DNA of 64,000 nucleotides from Psychrobacter sp. Cmf 22.2 (GCF_001921745.1 NZ_MRYA01000004.1:124001-188000), one strand, 5' to 3'; positions 37,469-47,723 are shown, counted from the first letter of the stretch. Translations and numbers: made by a program. The notes: generated by a model not told the origin, from the sequence alone.

Positions 37469-38917
37469 TTAAGACGATGAATCGGTAGCTGGTGCATCAT
37501 CAATATCAACAGGCTCATGGGTCTCTTGGCTATCCGTATTTTTAAAACCATTGTCACCATCACCTGCCGCCTGCTCAGCGCTAATAGCCTGTTCAAATGG
37601 TTCAAGTGTAGGCATTAATAGGGATGCCTGCGCTAATGGTAAGACATCCAGTGGTGATAAGTTTGCTTGCCCTAGTATTTGCTTGAGCCTGTCACTTGGC
37701 AGACGAATGGTTAGGCATTCGTGTCCTGTCTCATCGTAGCTTTCTGCTTGAATAACCCCCAACTCATAAAGCGTGTTTTTGAGCTGACCGGCATCATAAG
37801 GAAGCGTCAAGTCAAACGTCGTCAATGTGCCCGTCAATAATTGCTGCACAGCAAGTGTCAACTCTTCCATACCTAAGTTATCTTTTGAAGACACATAGAC
37901 GCGGTTGGGTTTACCTTCAGTTGCGTAGCCTATATGCGCAGGCTCACCGGTTATATCGATTTTGTTATAAACATTGAGTACGGGAACATCGTTATCAATC
38001 TCAGCCAAGACATCTTTAACTGCTTGAATTTGCTCATGCATATCTTCACTAGATGAATCAATAACATGTAATAATAAATCAGCTTCTAATGTCTCCTCTA
38101 AGGTTGCATGAAACGACTCTACCAACTCATGCGGCAGATGACGAACGAAACCTACAGTATCAACAAGCACAACTCGACCAACACCTTGCCAGTCCAAGCG
38201 GCGTAGCGTAGGGTCTAAGGTTGCAAACAGCTGATCTGCTGCATAGATGTTCTCATCAACCAAACGGTTAAACAAGGTCGACTTACCCGCATTGGTATAG
38301 CCGACCAAAGAGATGGTAGGTACATCTGACTTTTGACGTTTGGCTCGACCTTGAGCTCGAGTTTGCTTTACTTTATCAAGCTTGTTTTTCAACTGATTGA
38401 CGCGCGTCTGTAACAAGCGGCGATCAGTCTCAAGCTGAGTCTCACCCGGACCACGCAGACCAATACCACCTTTTTGGCGCTCCAAATGCGTCCAACCGCG
38501 TACCAAGCGAGTAGACAAATGGTTTAACTGCGCAAGCTCTACTTGCAGCTTACCTTCATAAGTACGCGCACGCTGAGCAAAAATATCTAAAATTAAACCG
38601 GTGCGATCAAGTACGCGGCATTTTACTAAAGTTTCGATATTACGCTCTTGTGAGGGTGATAAGCTGTGATTAAACAAGACAATATCGGCATCATGTTCAC
38701 GAACCAGTTCAGCGATTTCTTCAGCTTTACCACTGCCGACGAAGTATTTGGCATCGGGTCTTGAGCGTGACCCAGTGACTAGTGCCAGTCGATCAGCCCC
38801 TGCCGAATCTGCCAACAACTCAAATTCACTTAGATCATCAGGATCTTGGATTTGACGAATGTCTAAATGTACGATAATGGCGCGTTCGCCACCTGAGTGT
38901 CTTTCAAAATATTCCAA
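37469..38917 (-). CDS. hflX: GTPase HflX
   Basis: HflX is a ribosome-splitting GTPase that rescues stalled 70S, especially in heat stress. The 482-aa protein has the N-terminal HflX domain (DADIVLFNHSLSPSQERN, KLQVELAQL), the glycine-rich linker GGIGLRGPGETQLETD, and the G domain with GYTNAGKSTLFN, DTVGFVRHLP and NKID. The last 45 residues are an acidic Ser/Asp/Glu tail beyond the usual end (E. coli 426 aa). The start is a TTG at 38915-38917 with AGGTGAG upstream, and the sequence right after it aligns with the usual HflX N-terminus. hfq is not adjacent, unlike many proteobacteria. Confidence 0.94.
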   Translation of the reverse strand: MEYFERHSGGERAIIVHLDIRQIQDPDDLSEFELLADSAGADRLALVTGSRSRPDAKYFVGSGKAEEIAELVREHDADIVLFNHSLSPSQERNIETLVKCRVLDRTGLILDIFAQRARTYEGKLQVELAQLNHLSTRLVRGWTHLERQKGGIGLRGPGETQLETDRRLLQTRVNQLKNKLDKVKQTRAQGRAKRQKSDVPTISLVGYTNAGKSTLFNRLVDENIYAADQLFATLDPTLRRLDWQGVGRVVLVDTVGFVRHLPHELVESFHATLEETLEADLLLHVIDSSSEDMHEQIQAVKDVLAEIDNDVPVLNVYNKIDITGEPAHIGYATEGKPNRVYVSSKDNLGMEELTLAVQQLLTGTLTTFDLTLPYDAGQLKNTLYELGVIQAESYDETGHECLTIRLPSDRLKQILGQANLSPLDVLPLAQASLLMPTLEPFEQAISAEQAAGDGDNGFKNTDSQETHEPVDIDDAPATDSSS

Positions 38918-39208
38918 AAATTCTCACCTATAAATAGAGTAAATAAATCGCTACTATTTTATAAAAATATAGCATGTAAGCAGCGTTCAGTTAAAGCCTA
39001 TATGTGGCCTGATGTCTTGATATTAAAGCGTATAAAGATAATTAGCGATGTTTTTATGTTACAGCGCTCTTAGTACGACTTGTTACAAGTAATATTGTTG
39101 TTTTAAATTTTTTATTAATAGAGGTAAAAACTGCTGATAAAACGGTACTACATTTTAAGAAAAGAAGAAACACGCTTGCTTTAAAGCAGTGTAAGGAGAC
39201 TGACGATA

Positions 39209-39310
39209 ATGGAGACTAAGAGCATAAGGAAACTGAGTGAACAAATCATCACTGACTCACAAAACTTTGTTATACTTACCTCGTTTTTTGGCTTAAGTTT
39301 ATCAAGATAA
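39209..39310 (+). CDS. Possible small protein of 33 aa
   Basis: ATG at 39209 follows AAGGAG (39193-39198) by 10 nt. The frame of 33 codons ends at TAA 39308-39310. The product would begin METKSIRKLSEQ and end in a hydrophobic stretch (NFVILTSFFGLSL). It overlaps an extended -10 that could serve the downstream gene, so it may not be translated. No family is recognised. Confidence 0.2.
   Translation: METKSIRKLSEQIITDSQNFVILTSFFGLSLSR
39268..39276 (+). promoter_or_regulatory. Extended -10 promoter candidate for the acyltransferase gene
   Basis: TGTTATACT, with TG one base before TATACT, and no good -35. A start near 39283 would give a leader of about 125 nt. Confidence 0.3.
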
Positions 39311-39408
39311 GAATATTAATCTTTAGGCTGAATCAAAATTTTAATTTATCTAATTATGAGTTTATTCAGATAATTGTTCAAACCGTTATCTAATCATGAG
39401 GGGCACAG

Positions 39409-40209
39409 ATGAGCCAATCTAAATCGAAGTTTTCGCTCAGAAAGCAAGTGGGTCGCGGCAAAAAAATAGCTGGCATGACAACGACTATCGCGGGCGGTAT
39501 GCGCACAGCACAGCGTATTGGTGCTTTTCGTGAACCACCACGTGAGACGCTACCACGTTATATTCAGACTTTTTGCCGTAAAATGGCAAGCTCTTTTGGT
39601 GTCAAGATTGTCCAAGTCGAGCCTGTGCCGCAGTATCATGGGCTATGGGTATCTAACCATGTTTCGTGGATGGATATTCCTGTAGTTGGTACTGTCAGCC
39701 CCGCTTTCTTTTTGTCAAAGGCCGAGATTGGCGATTGGCCCATTTTTGGTAAGCTTGTCCACGCGGCAGGTACAGTATTTATCAAACGCGGCTCTGGCGA
39801 CGTAGGCTCAGTGACCACACAAATCGCCAGTTTTTTAAATGAAGGTTTTTCAGTTATATTCTTCCCTGAAGCGACCACCACTGATGGCAAAAAAGTGAAG
39901 CGTATCCATGGTACTTTATTACAAGCAGCAATCGATGCCGATGTACCGATTCAACCGCTCGTACTATGCTATGCTAATCAAGATGGCACCTTAAGTGAAG
40001 CATTGCCTTATCATGGCAAGCTTACGATGAAAGACAGTATCAAACGTGTCCTTGATAGTAAAAACGTGACCGCTTATGTACTACCACTTGAACCGTTAGA
40101 CCCAAGTGGCCGTAGTAAGAGTGAGCTGACCAATGAGCTACAAAAGCGTATGCAAGAGGGGTTGGCTGAATTGCACTCAAGAGTACTTAGCACGTCACCT
40201 GACGCCTAA
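39409..40209 (+). CDS. 1-acylglycerol-3-phosphate O-acyltransferase (PlsC family)
   Basis: A 266-aa acyltransferase that likely puts an acyl chain on lysophosphatidic acid or a related lipid at the inner membrane. The catalytic motif NHVSWMD fits H-x4-D, the next block is GTVFIKRGSGD, and FFPEATTTDGKKV stands in place of the usual EGTR-type motif. AVPIQP-like VPIQPLVL follows. The N-terminus is basic and Gly-rich. Several PlsC-like proteins usually exist per genome, so the acceptor is uncertain. GAGGGGC precedes the ATG and a terminator follows. Confidence 0.88.
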   Translation: MSQSKSKFSLRKQVGRGKKIAGMTTTIAGGMRTAQRIGAFREPPRETLPRYIQTFCRKMASSFGVKIVQVEPVPQYHGLWVSNHVSWMDIPVVGTVSPAFFLSKAEIGDWPIFGKLVHAAGTVFIKRGSGDVGSVTTQIASFLNEGFSVIFFPEATTTDGKKVKRIHGTLLQAAIDADVPIQPLVLCYANQDGTLSEALPYHGKLTMKDSIKRVLDSKNVTAYVLPLEPLDPSGRSKSELTNELQKRMQEGLAELHSRVLSTSPDA

Positions 40210-40243
40210 GACCTCACGTTTGACGTTGAGAGTAAGAGCATAT

Positions 40244-40288
40244 AAAAAAGGCGCGGATCGCTATCATTATAGCGATTTGCGCCTTTTT
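40244..40288 (+). terminator. Terminator after the acyltransferase gene
   Basis: AAAAAGGCGC pairs with GCGCCTTTTT, and inside it ATCGCTAT pairs with ATAGCGAT, with a two-base internal mismatch. A T-run ends it. The A-run allows action on the convergent tas side too. Confidence 0.85.
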
Positions 40289-40342
40289 GATGTCAGTAAC
40301 AGACAACATCATATTAGTAGTGTAAATACTAGTATGAGCCAT

Positions 40343-41383
40343 TTATGGAGATGGATTAGGCTGGCGTGTGTGTACCGCTTCAATGGCGTCTAGTACATCA
40401 GTGGTTAAGGTAAGATGAATACTGTCAATATTCGACTTTAGCTGCTCAAGGTTAGTGGCTCCGATGATATTACTAGTGACAAATGAGCGTGAATTGACAA
40501 AAGCTAGTGCCATCTGTGCCATATCTAAGCCTGCATCTGCGGCTATCTTAGCGTACTGGGTAGTTGCTTGTTTTGCCTGCTCATTAACGTAACGCTCAAA
40601 ACGATCATATTTCGTCAGGCGAGCGCCCTCTGGACGTTTACCATCTAAATACTTACCTGATAAGACGCCAAAACCAAGTGGAGAATAGGCGAGTAGACCA
40701 ACGTTTGAGCGATGTGCAATCTCTGCCATTCCTACTTCATATAAGCGGTTGAGTAGGCTGTACGGGTTTTGTACCGTAATCGGTGCCTTTAGACCATGTT
40801 TATCCGCTTCCCACAAATAGCGCATCAGCCCCCAAGCAGTGTCATTCGATAGTCCATAAGCGCGAATACGGCCTTTTTTAATTTCATCGTTTAAAGCTAC
40901 GATGGTTTCTAGAAATGGTGTCAAGTCTTCTAATGGCTGTGCGGCCATATCCTCAGTGTAACCGCGTTTTCCAAAATAGTTGGATTGGCGTTCAGGCCAA
41001 TGTAACTGGTAGATGTCGATATAATCCGTTTGTAGACGCTCAAGATTACTATCAATCGCGCTACTAATTTGCTCAGCGTTAAAACGCGTCTGGCCATCGC
41101 GTAAAAAGCTCATCGGTGACATTTTGCTGGCAAGTATAACCTTGTCACGCTGTTTGGTCTTGTTAAACCATGTACCTACGTAACGCTCTGTATCACCTTG
41201 CTTGTCTTTGTCTGGCGGCGATGGATACATCTCAGCCGTATCCCAAAAATTCACTCCTTCGCTGAGCGCCATATCCATTTGCGCGTGTGCTTCAGTTTCG
41301 GTGTTCTGTTGGCCCCATGTCATCGTACCTAGACAGATTTTGGAGACTTGTTCATCGATTTGCGGAAGCGTCTGATATTGCAT
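40343..41383 (-). CDS. tas: Aldo/keto reductase, Tas family
   Basis: A 346-aa NADP-dependent aldo/keto reductase, the same length as E. coli Tas and similar throughout. From the ATG at 41383, preceded by AAAGGA, it starts MQYQTLPQI. The active-site residues are visible: Asp/Tyr in WDTAEMYPSPP, Lys in ILASKMSPM and His in YQLHWPERQ. The region NPYSLLNRLYEVGMAEIA and AYSPLGFGVLSGKYL are typical of the family. The physiological substrate is unknown. The longer frame to 41434 overlaps the stop of the FKBP gene and is not used. It lies 50 bp after the FKBP gene. Confidence 0.92.
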   Translation of the reverse strand: MQYQTLPQIDEQVSKICLGTMTWGQQNTETEAHAQMDMALSEGVNFWDTAEMYPSPPDKDKQGDTERYVGTWFNKTKQRDKVILASKMSPMSFLRDGQTRFNAEQISSAIDSNLERLQTDYIDIYQLHWPERQSNYFGKRGYTEDMAAQPLEDLTPFLETIVALNDEIKKGRIRAYGLSNDTAWGLMRYLWEADKHGLKAPITVQNPYSLLNRLYEVGMAEIAHRSNVGLLAYSPLGFGVLSGKYLDGKRPEGARLTKYDRFERYVNEQAKQATTQYAKIAADAGLDMAQMALAFVNSRSFVTSNIIGATNLEQLKSNIDSIHLTLTTDVLDAIEAVHTRQPNPSP

Positions 41384-41433
41384 ATAAATGTCCTTTTGAA
41401 GATTGTTTTTGTTGTCTATAGTACGTTTACTCA

Positions 41434-41931
41434 TTACATTAGCTGGACGCCAGTCACTCCAGGTGGGGTCACTTTAAAGACTTTGACTTTAAATAGCACA
41501 GATTGACCAGCAAGAGGATGATTGAAATCCACCTCTATCTCATCGTCGTTGATAGCGCTGATCGTACCAGGTAAGGTGTTTTTGCCTTTGTCTTCAAATT
41601 CGACCAACATGCCAACTTCTGGATTGTCGGTGACTAAAGCGAACTGAGTGCGACTAAAGTGCTGGATGTTTTCAGGATTCCATTCACCAAAAGCCTGTTC
41701 AGGCTCAAGATGGGCTGAGCGAGTGTCACCCGCACGTAGATTCATCAGTACCTGCTCAAACCCTGGCAATAGACTCTCATCGCCAATCGTGAGCTTAACA
41801 GGTGAATCACGGTGGAAGGTTGAATCAACGATAGTACCGTTCTCTAGAGATACTTCAAAATGAAGCTTAACAAGACTGCCGTAGGCAATACGTGTGTCTT
41901 CATTTGGATTGATAAATTGGGAGTCAGTCAT
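41434..41931 (-). CDS. fkpB: FKBP-type peptidyl-prolyl isomerase, SlpA/FkpB type
   Basis: A cytoplasmic prolyl isomerase of 165 aa from the ATG at 41931 (a TTG two codons before is in frame). The FKBP core is interrupted by the SlyD-like insert-in-flap domain: LHFEVSLENGTIVDSTF, then LLPGFEQVLMNLRAGD, then the insert (PEQAFGEWNPENIQ), then FNHPLAGQSVLFKVKV. It resembles FkpB/SlpA, often encoded in the ileS-lspA-fkpB-ispH operon. Here lspA-ileS is 3 kb away, with four genes between. Confidence 0.9.
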   Translation of the reverse strand: MTDSQFINPNEDTRIAYGSLVKLHFEVSLENGTIVDSTFHRDSPVKLTIGDESLLPGFEQVLMNLRAGDTRSAHLEPEQAFGEWNPENIQHFSRTQFALVTDNPEVGMLVEFEDKGKNTLPGTISAINDDEIEVDFNHPLAGQSVLFKVKVFKVTPPGVTGVQLM

Positions 41932-42082
41932 AGTCAAGGGCCATTAGTCGTTAAAATAATTAGAGGTTATATAGTGTATATAGTGTAAGAAATGATAAGA
42001 CAATTAACCATTAATGTAAGCGTTAATAATGTAACCTAAATAGTGTACAATATTTGACTGTTTAGGACATAGGCCAAAAGAG

Positions 42083-42742
42083 ATGACAGATAGACAACAG
42101 GGCACGATTAAAAAATGGCAAGATGATAAGGGTTTTGGTTTTATCGAAACCCTAAGCGGTAAGTCATTGTTTTTTCATATCAGTGAATTTAAAGCACAGC
42201 GTCGTCCTAAGATTGGTGAGTCTGTCATCTTTACGCTGGGGCAAGACAACAAAGGTCGTATGCAAGCAAGACAAGTACAAGAGCTTGAATATGTACAACA
42301 ACAAATGGCGAAGAAAAACAGTCAAATCCGTAAACGTAATCAACAACGCACGGCACAAGCTGAGTTTGAAGACGGACAAAAAAAACGTTTGCTCCTTGGT
42401 GTCGGCTTTTATGGTGTGCTTATACTACTTGCACTGACCAGTGAGATAAGTTGGCTGGTGGTTGCTTGGTACGCCGCACTAGGATTCATCACTTATATGA
42501 TGTATGCCAAAGATAAAGCCGCTGCCCAAAGTGGCGATTGGCGTACGCCTGAATCAACACTGCACCTGCTTAGCATGTTTGGTGGCTGGGTCGGAGCGAT
42601 GGTCGCACAGACGTATCTGCGCCACAAATCACAAAAGCCTGAATTTCGTATGACCTACTATTTAACGGTCATTATCAACTTAGCAGGATTACTCTTTATC
42701 ATAGTGGGCGGCGGCTTAGATTTTTTAACCGAGTTATTGTAG
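42083..42742 (+). CDS. Cold-shock domain / DUF1294 membrane protein
   Basis: A 219-aa fusion. Residues about 5-65 form a cold-shock domain with RNP1-type KGFGFIET and RNP2-type LFFHISEF. A basic coiled linker follows (QQQMAKKNSQIRKRNQQR). The C-terminal half is DUF1294, with hydrophobic segments (about 103-122, 130-145, 170-185 and 197-215) and the YAKDKAAAQSGDWRTPE motif. The design suggests a membrane-tethered nucleic-acid binding protein; the role is unknown. It is divergent from the FKBP gene. Confidence 0.92.
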   Translation: MTDRQQGTIKKWQDDKGFGFIETLSGKSLFFHISEFKAQRRPKIGESVIFTLGQDNKGRMQARQVQELEYVQQQMAKKNSQIRKRNQQRTAQAEFEDGQKKRLLLGVGFYGVLILLALTSEISWLVVAWYAALGFITYMMYAKDKAAAQSGDWRTPESTLHLLSMFGGWVGAMVAQTYLRHKSQKPEFRMTYYLTVIINLAGLLFIIVGGGLDFLTELL

Positions 42743-42751
42743 AGCGTTGAA

Positions 42752-43369
42752 TTAAATTTGCGCCAGTACTTGCTCATAAACGGCTGCATCTGAGGCTGAA
42801 AAACAGCAAAAAATCACTTCACGTATTGAAAAATCATCCAGTGGTTCTAAACCGTTTTGCACATACTCTTTAACAGTATCAATTGCGACTTTGGCCGCTT
42901 TATCAATGGGGTAGCCGTAGACGCCTGTACTAATAGATGGAAAAGCAATACTAGTGAGACCTTTTTGAGTCGCCAATTCTAAAGATTTTCGATAACAGCT
43001 GGCAAGTAGTGCTTGTTCGCTACTATGACCTCCATGCCAAACAGGGCCTACAGTATGAATCACATACTGGGAGGGCAAATCAAATGCCGGACTGATTTTG
43101 GCATCGCCAGTCTGGCAACCATTCAAAGCACGGCAATACTCAAGCAGCTCAGGCCCCGCCGCTCGATGAATCGCGCCATCAACACCGCCGCCACCCAGTA
43201 AGCTTGAATTGGCAGCATTAATAATAGCATCTACGTCTAAAGTAGTGATGTCTGCTTGTCGCACAGATAGAGTGACAGCGTTGTCATCAGTGTGCTGAGT
43301 GCTAGGGCGGCTAGCCGCGAAGACTGTTTTTTTAGAGTCAGGTTCTGTTTTATCGTTTGGCTTTGTCAT
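42752..43369 (-). CDS. Macrodomain protein (O-acetyl-ADP-ribose deacetylase, YmdB type)
   Basis: A 205-aa macrodomain protein that likely removes ADP-ribose-linked groups or O-acetyl from ADP-ribose. Binding motifs are [27 protein letters not shown], here seen as the runs [16 protein letters not shown] and DGAIHRAAG, then [14 protein letters not shown]. The catalytic Asn and Asp positions of the MacroD class are present. The first 30 residues are polar and extra. AAAGGTAA precedes the ATG. It is convergent with the cold-shock/DUF1294 gene, 9 bp apart, with no clear terminator between. Confidence 0.93.
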   Translation of the reverse strand: MTKPNDKTEPDSKKTVFAASRPSTQHTDDNAVTLSVRQADITTLDVDAIINAANSSLLGGGGVDGAIHRAAGPELLEYCRALNGCQTGDAKISPAFDLPSQYVIHTVGPVWHGGHSSEQALLASCYRKSLELATQKGLTSIAFPSISTGVYGYPIDKAAKVAIDTVKEYVQNGLEPLDDFSIREVIFCCFSASDAAVYEQVLAQI

Positions 43370-43545
43370 CGTAGTTACCTTTTTAATAATTTAATAATCG
43401 TCTTTTATTCCTTATTCTAAATGATTGTCATCGTTGGCTTGTATGTTATATGGTTATAATAAGTTGTATTTTATCAGCTCAATTTTATAGAACTATAAAC
43501 AACCAAACAGGTAAATGGACTCTAATTATAACGAGGTAAATAATA

Positions 43546-44157
43546 ATGATTACTCTGTACAAATATACTCAGCCAAGTCGAGCAGAGACTGTGATTTGGG
43601 CACTAAGCGAGCTTGAGCTAGATTACGAAGTTAAAGAGATAGACGCCAAAAAAAACGAGCAAAGAAGTCCTGAGTTTCTAGCGATTAATCCCTTTGGTAA
43701 AATCCCAGCATTAACCCATAACGGCAAAGTATTTACAGAATCATTGGCCATCATCGAATACCTTAATGACTTGCATCCTGATAAACCACTCACACCTAAC
43801 AAAGACGATGAGGATTACGCGGAGAAAAATTATAAACTGCGTCAAGTCATCTCCTTTGGCCTGATCGAGATGGAAAGTTATCTATGGATACTGACCAAAA
43901 TCAAAGTATTACAAAACTTTGAGAGCTGGCCCGAGGGTACAGCTGAAAACTGCATGAAGTGTATCCAAAATGCGCTACCCATTGCTTACGCTTGGTTAGA
44001 TGAGCAGGACTATATAGCAGGGGACAGCTTTACGTTAGCAGACATTTATTATCAGCAGCTGTTTACGTGGGTAAAAATGCTAGGAGTTGAATTACCAGAG
44101 CATGTTAAGGCTTATCTTAAGAAGTTATCAAAGCGTGAGAAGTTTCATGGGAGGTAG
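43546..44157 (+). CDS. Glutathione S-transferase family protein (first)
   Basis: A 203-aa protein with an N-terminal thioredoxin-fold domain (YKYTQPSRAETVIWALSELEL, NPFGKIPALTHNGKVFTESLAIIEYL) including the Pro and Glu-Ser residues that bind glutathione, and a C-terminal helical domain (FTLADIYYQQLF, the N-capping motif). The substrate class is not evident. GAGGT precedes the ATG. Another GST is at 52681. Confidence 0.88.
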   Translation: MITLYKYTQPSRAETVIWALSELELDYEVKEIDAKKNEQRSPEFLAINPFGKIPALTHNGKVFTESLAIIEYLNDLHPDKPLTPNKDDEDYAEKNYKLRQVISFGLIEMESYLWILTKIKVLQNFESWPEGTAENCMKCIQNALPIAYAWLDEQDYIAGDSFTLADIYYQQLFTWVKMLGVELPEHVKAYLKKLSKREKFHGR

Positions 44158-44217
44158 GATAATAGCGTGTAGCAAGAGCCGCTCCAACACGTTAATTTAT
44201 CAAAAACAACAGGCAAA

Positions 44218-44253
44218 AGAAAAGGCGGGTTACGTATTCGTAAACCCACCTTC
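44218..44253 (-). terminator. Terminator of ileS-lspA
   Basis: Read on the minus strand, AAGGTGGGTTTACG pairs with CGTAACCCGCCTT around AATA, followed by TTTCTTTT. A wobble and a small bulge are present. Confidence 0.7.
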
Positions 44254-44284
44254 CCAATCTAAAAACTATCTACGATTATCATTG

Positions 44285-44911
44285 CTAAATTTCACGCTTC
44301 TTTTCTAAAAACAGCATATCAATGACAATCATCGCTACACCGATACTGATGCCCATATCGGCAATATTAAAGATTGGATAATGCCAGACATCCGCGTTGT
44401 GCACATGGATAAAATCAATCACATGACCGTGCAGTAAACGATCGATTAAATTACCAACCGCACCGCCAAGTACCAGTGCTAGCCCTGTAGATAGCAGCTT
44501 GGCTTGGCGCGGGGCTTTTATCAGATAGCCGATTAAAAACAGCGACATGATCAATGCAAGTCCAGCAAAAAACCACTTTTGCCAACCGCCTGCATCGGCC
44601 AAAAAGCTAAAAGCCGCGCCATAATTGTACGCTAAGGTCCAATTAAGAAAGGGTTCAATAACGGGTACTGGCTCATGGAAAGTTAGCTTGGTTTCAGCCA
44701 GCCATTTTGTCCATTGATCAATGATAAGCACGGCAAGCGACAGTAGATACCACTTAAAAGCACGACTGCCATTAGCGATAACTTTTGGTGTTTTAGTCAA
44801 GCGTCCTTTGGGCGTTGATGAACTACCCGTGGTCGCGTGAGCAGGTTTGGGCGAGCCGTCGGCCTCAACCTGCGGTGACTGGTTTTCAGTTGAGTCCGTT
44901 GGGTTAGGCAT
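44285..44911 (-). CDS. lspA: Lipoprotein signal peptidase
   Basis: Signal peptidase II cuts prolipoproteins at the inner membrane. From the ATG at 44911 it is 208 aa. That ATG overlaps the ileS stop by 8 nt (ATGCCTAA), with GAGGTG upstream, so it is likely translationally coupled. It has four membrane segments; the catalytic Asp pair lies in [19 protein letters not shown] and [11 protein letters not shown]. The N-terminal ~45 residues are a polar extension (Pro, Ser, Thr-rich) beyond the usual ~165 aa. A ribF gene does not precede ileS here. Confidence 0.94.
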   Translation of the reverse strand: MPNPTDSTENQSPQVEADGSPKPAHATTGSSSTPKGRLTKTPKVIANGSRAFKWYLLSLAVLIIDQWTKWLAETKLTFHEPVPVIEPFLNWTLAYNYGAAFSFLADAGGWQKWFFAGLALIMSLFLIGYLIKAPRQAKLLSTGLALVLGGAVGNLIDRLLHGHVIDFIHVHNADVWHYPIFNIADMGISIGVAMIVIDMLFLEKKREI

Positions 44912-47723
44912 AGTGACGCACCTCGCCATCGCCTACGACGTTGGTTACGCAGCGCGCACATAATTCAGGGTGTGCTGGATCTGTACCGATGTCATCACGG
45001 ATATGCCAGCAGCGTACACATTTCGTGCCAGTGGCAGCGCTCACATTTACAGTCAAGTCGGCTGAACTGTCTTCTATTTGCTTAGCCTCGTTAGGCGCTT
45101 TAGCTAGTGGTGCTAAGGTCGCTTTGCTAGTAATCAAAACAAACCGTAGCTCTTCGCCAAGCTTGGCTAGACTCTCATGCATTGCGCCATCAGCATACAG
45201 AGTGACATCAGCGGACAAATTAGCATTGATGATCTTATCGCCGCGTGCAGTCTCAATGTTTTTATTGACCATGTCTTTGGCTTGCATGATACGTTGCCAG
45301 TCCTCACTACTGATGGCACTGAGCTCAAATTCTGGGAACTCGTACCATTCTTGGGTAAACACATAGCCGGCATCTTGCTCGTTTTTACCTTGCAATACTT
45401 CCCAGGCTTCTTGGGCAGTAAACGACAAAATCGGTGTAATCCAGCGAATGAGTGCATGAGCAATATGATAAATAGCCGTTTGGGCAGAGCGGCGCGGCTG
45501 TCCGTCAGTTTGAGTGGTGTACTGACGGTCTTTAATAATATCTAAATAAAAGCTGCCCAAGTCTTGCGAACAAAACGCAGCAATATGCTGGGTGACTTGG
45601 TGAAAATCCATAGCATCATAAGCACTGACGATTTGTGCTTGTACCGCTTGTGTACGTTTAATAATAAATTTATCAAGGCTGACCAGATCATCCATAGCAA
45701 TGCTATTAGTCTGAGGATCAAAGTCGTCGGTATTGGCCAGTAAGAAACGCAAGGTATTACGGATACGGCGATACATGTCAATTGCGCCTTTAAACACCGT
45801 CTTACCTGCGCTCATCTCATAACGATAATCGCTAGACGCAATCCACAAACGCAGCATATCTGCGCCCGTTTTATTAATCTCATCTTGTGGCGTGATGATA
45901 TTGCCAAGTGACTTACTCATCTTGCGACCGTTTTCATCAACGACAAAGCCGTGGGTTAATACTTGCTTAAACGGTGGGCGCTCGTACATCGCTTCAGACG
46001 TAAGCAGTGAAGTCTGGAACCAACCGCGATGTTGGTCAGAGCCTTCTAAATACATATCAGCAGGGTTGGTCAGCTCTTCGCGTTGTTCAAGTACCGCAAA
46101 ATGCGTCGTCCCTGAGTCAAACCAGACGTCCAAGGTATCGGTAGACTTGTCGTAATCAGCAGCTTCATCGCCTAAGTAATCTTCACAGCTCGCATCAAAC
46201 CATGCTTCAACGCCACCTTTGGCGATGTTTTGTGCGGCCATCTCCATCAGCTCAAGCGTCTTTGGATGCAGCTCGCCTGTTTCTTTATGAGTGAAAAAGG
46301 CAATCGGTACACCCCAGGTGCGCTGACGTGAAATACACCAATCAGGACGACCTGTCATCATAGATTCAATGCGATTTTGACCCCAAGCTGGTGTCCACTT
46401 AACGGTTGGAATGTCTCTTAGAGCACGCTCGCGCAGACCTTTGGTTTCCATATTGATAAACCACTGCGGCGTTGCACGGAAAATAATGGGCGATTTATGG
46501 CGCCAGCAATGCGGGTAACTGTGTTCAATCTTGGTATGACTGACGAGGTGGCCATTTTCATGCAAAGTGGCAATGATCTTTGGATTGGCCTTATAGATGT
46601 GCTCGCCGGCGAATACCGCCGCGCTGTCTAGATACACGCCCGTACCGCCCACTGGGTTTTCAACTGGCAGATTATACTTAAGACCCACGATATAATCGTC
46701 AAGACCGTGACCAGGAGCAGTATGTACCAGACCCGTACCGCTATCAGTAGTCACGTGATCGCCCAAGATAAATGGCACTTGACGATCTGCAATCAATGGA
46801 TGCTGAGCACGCAGACCTTCAAGCTCGCGTCCTGATACGGTAGCCAATACACCTTCATCACTGAGTTTAAGTTCGGTTAATGCTGTTTCAACAAGGTCAG
46901 TCGCTAATAGGAAGTTACCTTTGTCAGTTGCGACTACACTATAATCATGCTCAGGATGTACCGAAATCGCTTGGTTAGCAGGCAGTGTCCAAGGCGTGGT
47001 GGTCCAAATGACAGCTGCAATGTTGCCATCAATTTCACTTAATGCCACAACCTTTTCGGTATCAAGTACATCAAAGCTAACGTAGATAGCATCAGAGACT
47101 TTATCTTGATATTCAACTTCTGCTTCAGCTAGAGCAGAGCTACAATCCAAGCACCAGTTCACAGGCTTCATACCGCGGGTCACGTGCCCATTGTCATAGA
47201 TTTTGGCCAGTGCGCGTACGATGTTAGCTTCCTGATGAAAGTTCATGGTGAGATAAGGGTTGTCCCAATCACCAAACACCCCTAGACGTTTAAAGTCAGA
47301 CTTTTGCAATTCAATCTGAGTACTTGCGTACTCACGACAAAGACCGCGAAATTCAGTGGCAGAGACTTTTTGTCCGACTTTACCGACCTTGGCTTCAACC
47401 TTTTGCTCGATAGGTAGGCCGTGACAGTCCCAACCGGGCACATAAGGCGCATCAAAGCCTGATAACGTTTTTGACTTAACGATAATGTCTTTAAGCACTT
47501 TATTGACTGCATGACCTAAATGAATCTGACCGTTTGCGTATGGAGGGCCATCATGCAAAATATATTTGGTTGCGCCTGTACGTGCCTGACGGATTTTACC
47601 GTATACATCGTCAGCTTCCCATGCTGCAAGCCAATCAGGCTCACGTTTGGCAAGATTTGCACGCATGGCAAAAGGTGTGTCAGCAAGATTTAGTGTGTCT
47701 TTATAGTCGATAGATTCGGTCAT
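44904..47723 (-). CDS. ileS: Isoleucyl-tRNA synthetase
   Basis: Charges tRNA-Ile and edits Val. The 939-aa class I enzyme has the HIGH-type motif HLGH ([15 protein letters not shown]), the CP1 editing domain, and KMSKS in [12 protein letters not shown]. The C-terminal zinc site is [10 protein letters not shown] with CARC about 17 residues later. The editing and anticodon domains are complete. Length matches bacterial IleS. It is followed by lspA in an overlapping arrangement. The ATG at 47723 has a poor Shine-Dalgarno. Confidence 0.97.
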   Translation of the reverse strand: MTESIDYKDTLNLADTPFAMRANLAKREPDWLAAWEADDVYGKIRQARTGATKYILHDGPPYANGQIHLGHAVNKVLKDIIVKSKTLSGFDAPYVPGWDCHGLPIEQKVEAKVGKVGQKVSATEFRGLCREYASTQIELQKSDFKRLGVFGDWDNPYLTMNFHQEANIVRALAKIYDNGHVTRGMKPVNWCLDCSSALAEAEVEYQDKVSDAIYVSFDVLDTEKVVALSEIDGNIAAVIWTTTPWTLPANQAISVHPEHDYSVVATDKGNFLLATDLVETALTELKLSDEGVLATVSGRELEGLRAQHPLIADRQVPFILGDHVTTDSGTGLVHTAPGHGLDDYIVGLKYNLPVENPVGGTGVYLDSAAVFAGEHIYKANPKIIATLHENGHLVSHTKIEHSYPHCWRHKSPIIFRATPQWFINMETKGLRERALRDIPTVKWTPAWGQNRIESMMTGRPDWCISRQRTWGVPIAFFTHKETGELHPKTLELMEMAAQNIAKGGVEAWFDASCEDYLGDEAADYDKSTDTLDVWFDSGTTHFAVLEQREELTNPADMYLEGSDQHRGWFQTSLLTSEAMYERPPFKQVLTHGFVVDENGRKMSKSLGNIITPQDEINKTGADMLRLWIASSDYRYEMSAGKTVFKGAIDMYRRIRNTLRFLLANTDDFDPQTNSIAMDDLVSLDKFIIKRTQAVQAQIVSAYDAMDFHQVTQHIAAFCSQDLGSFYLDIIKDRQYTTQTDGQPRRSAQTAIYHIAHALIRWITPILSFTAQEAWEVLQGKNEQDAGYVFTQEWYEFPEFELSAISSEDWQRIMQAKDMVNKNIETARGDKIINANLSADVTLYADGAMHESLAKLGEELRFVLITSKATLAPLAKAPNEAKQIEDSSADLTVNVSAATGTKCVRCWHIRDDIGTDPAHPELCARCVTNVVGDGEVRHYA

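Larger units (their letters stand above)
38918..39408. other. Divergent region between hflX and the acyltransferase gene
   Basis: 491 bp. It contains a possible 33-codon ORF (39209-39310) with AAGGAG upstream, and an extended -10 TGTTATACT (39268-39276) facing the acyltransferase gene. No other structure was seen. Confidence 0.45.
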
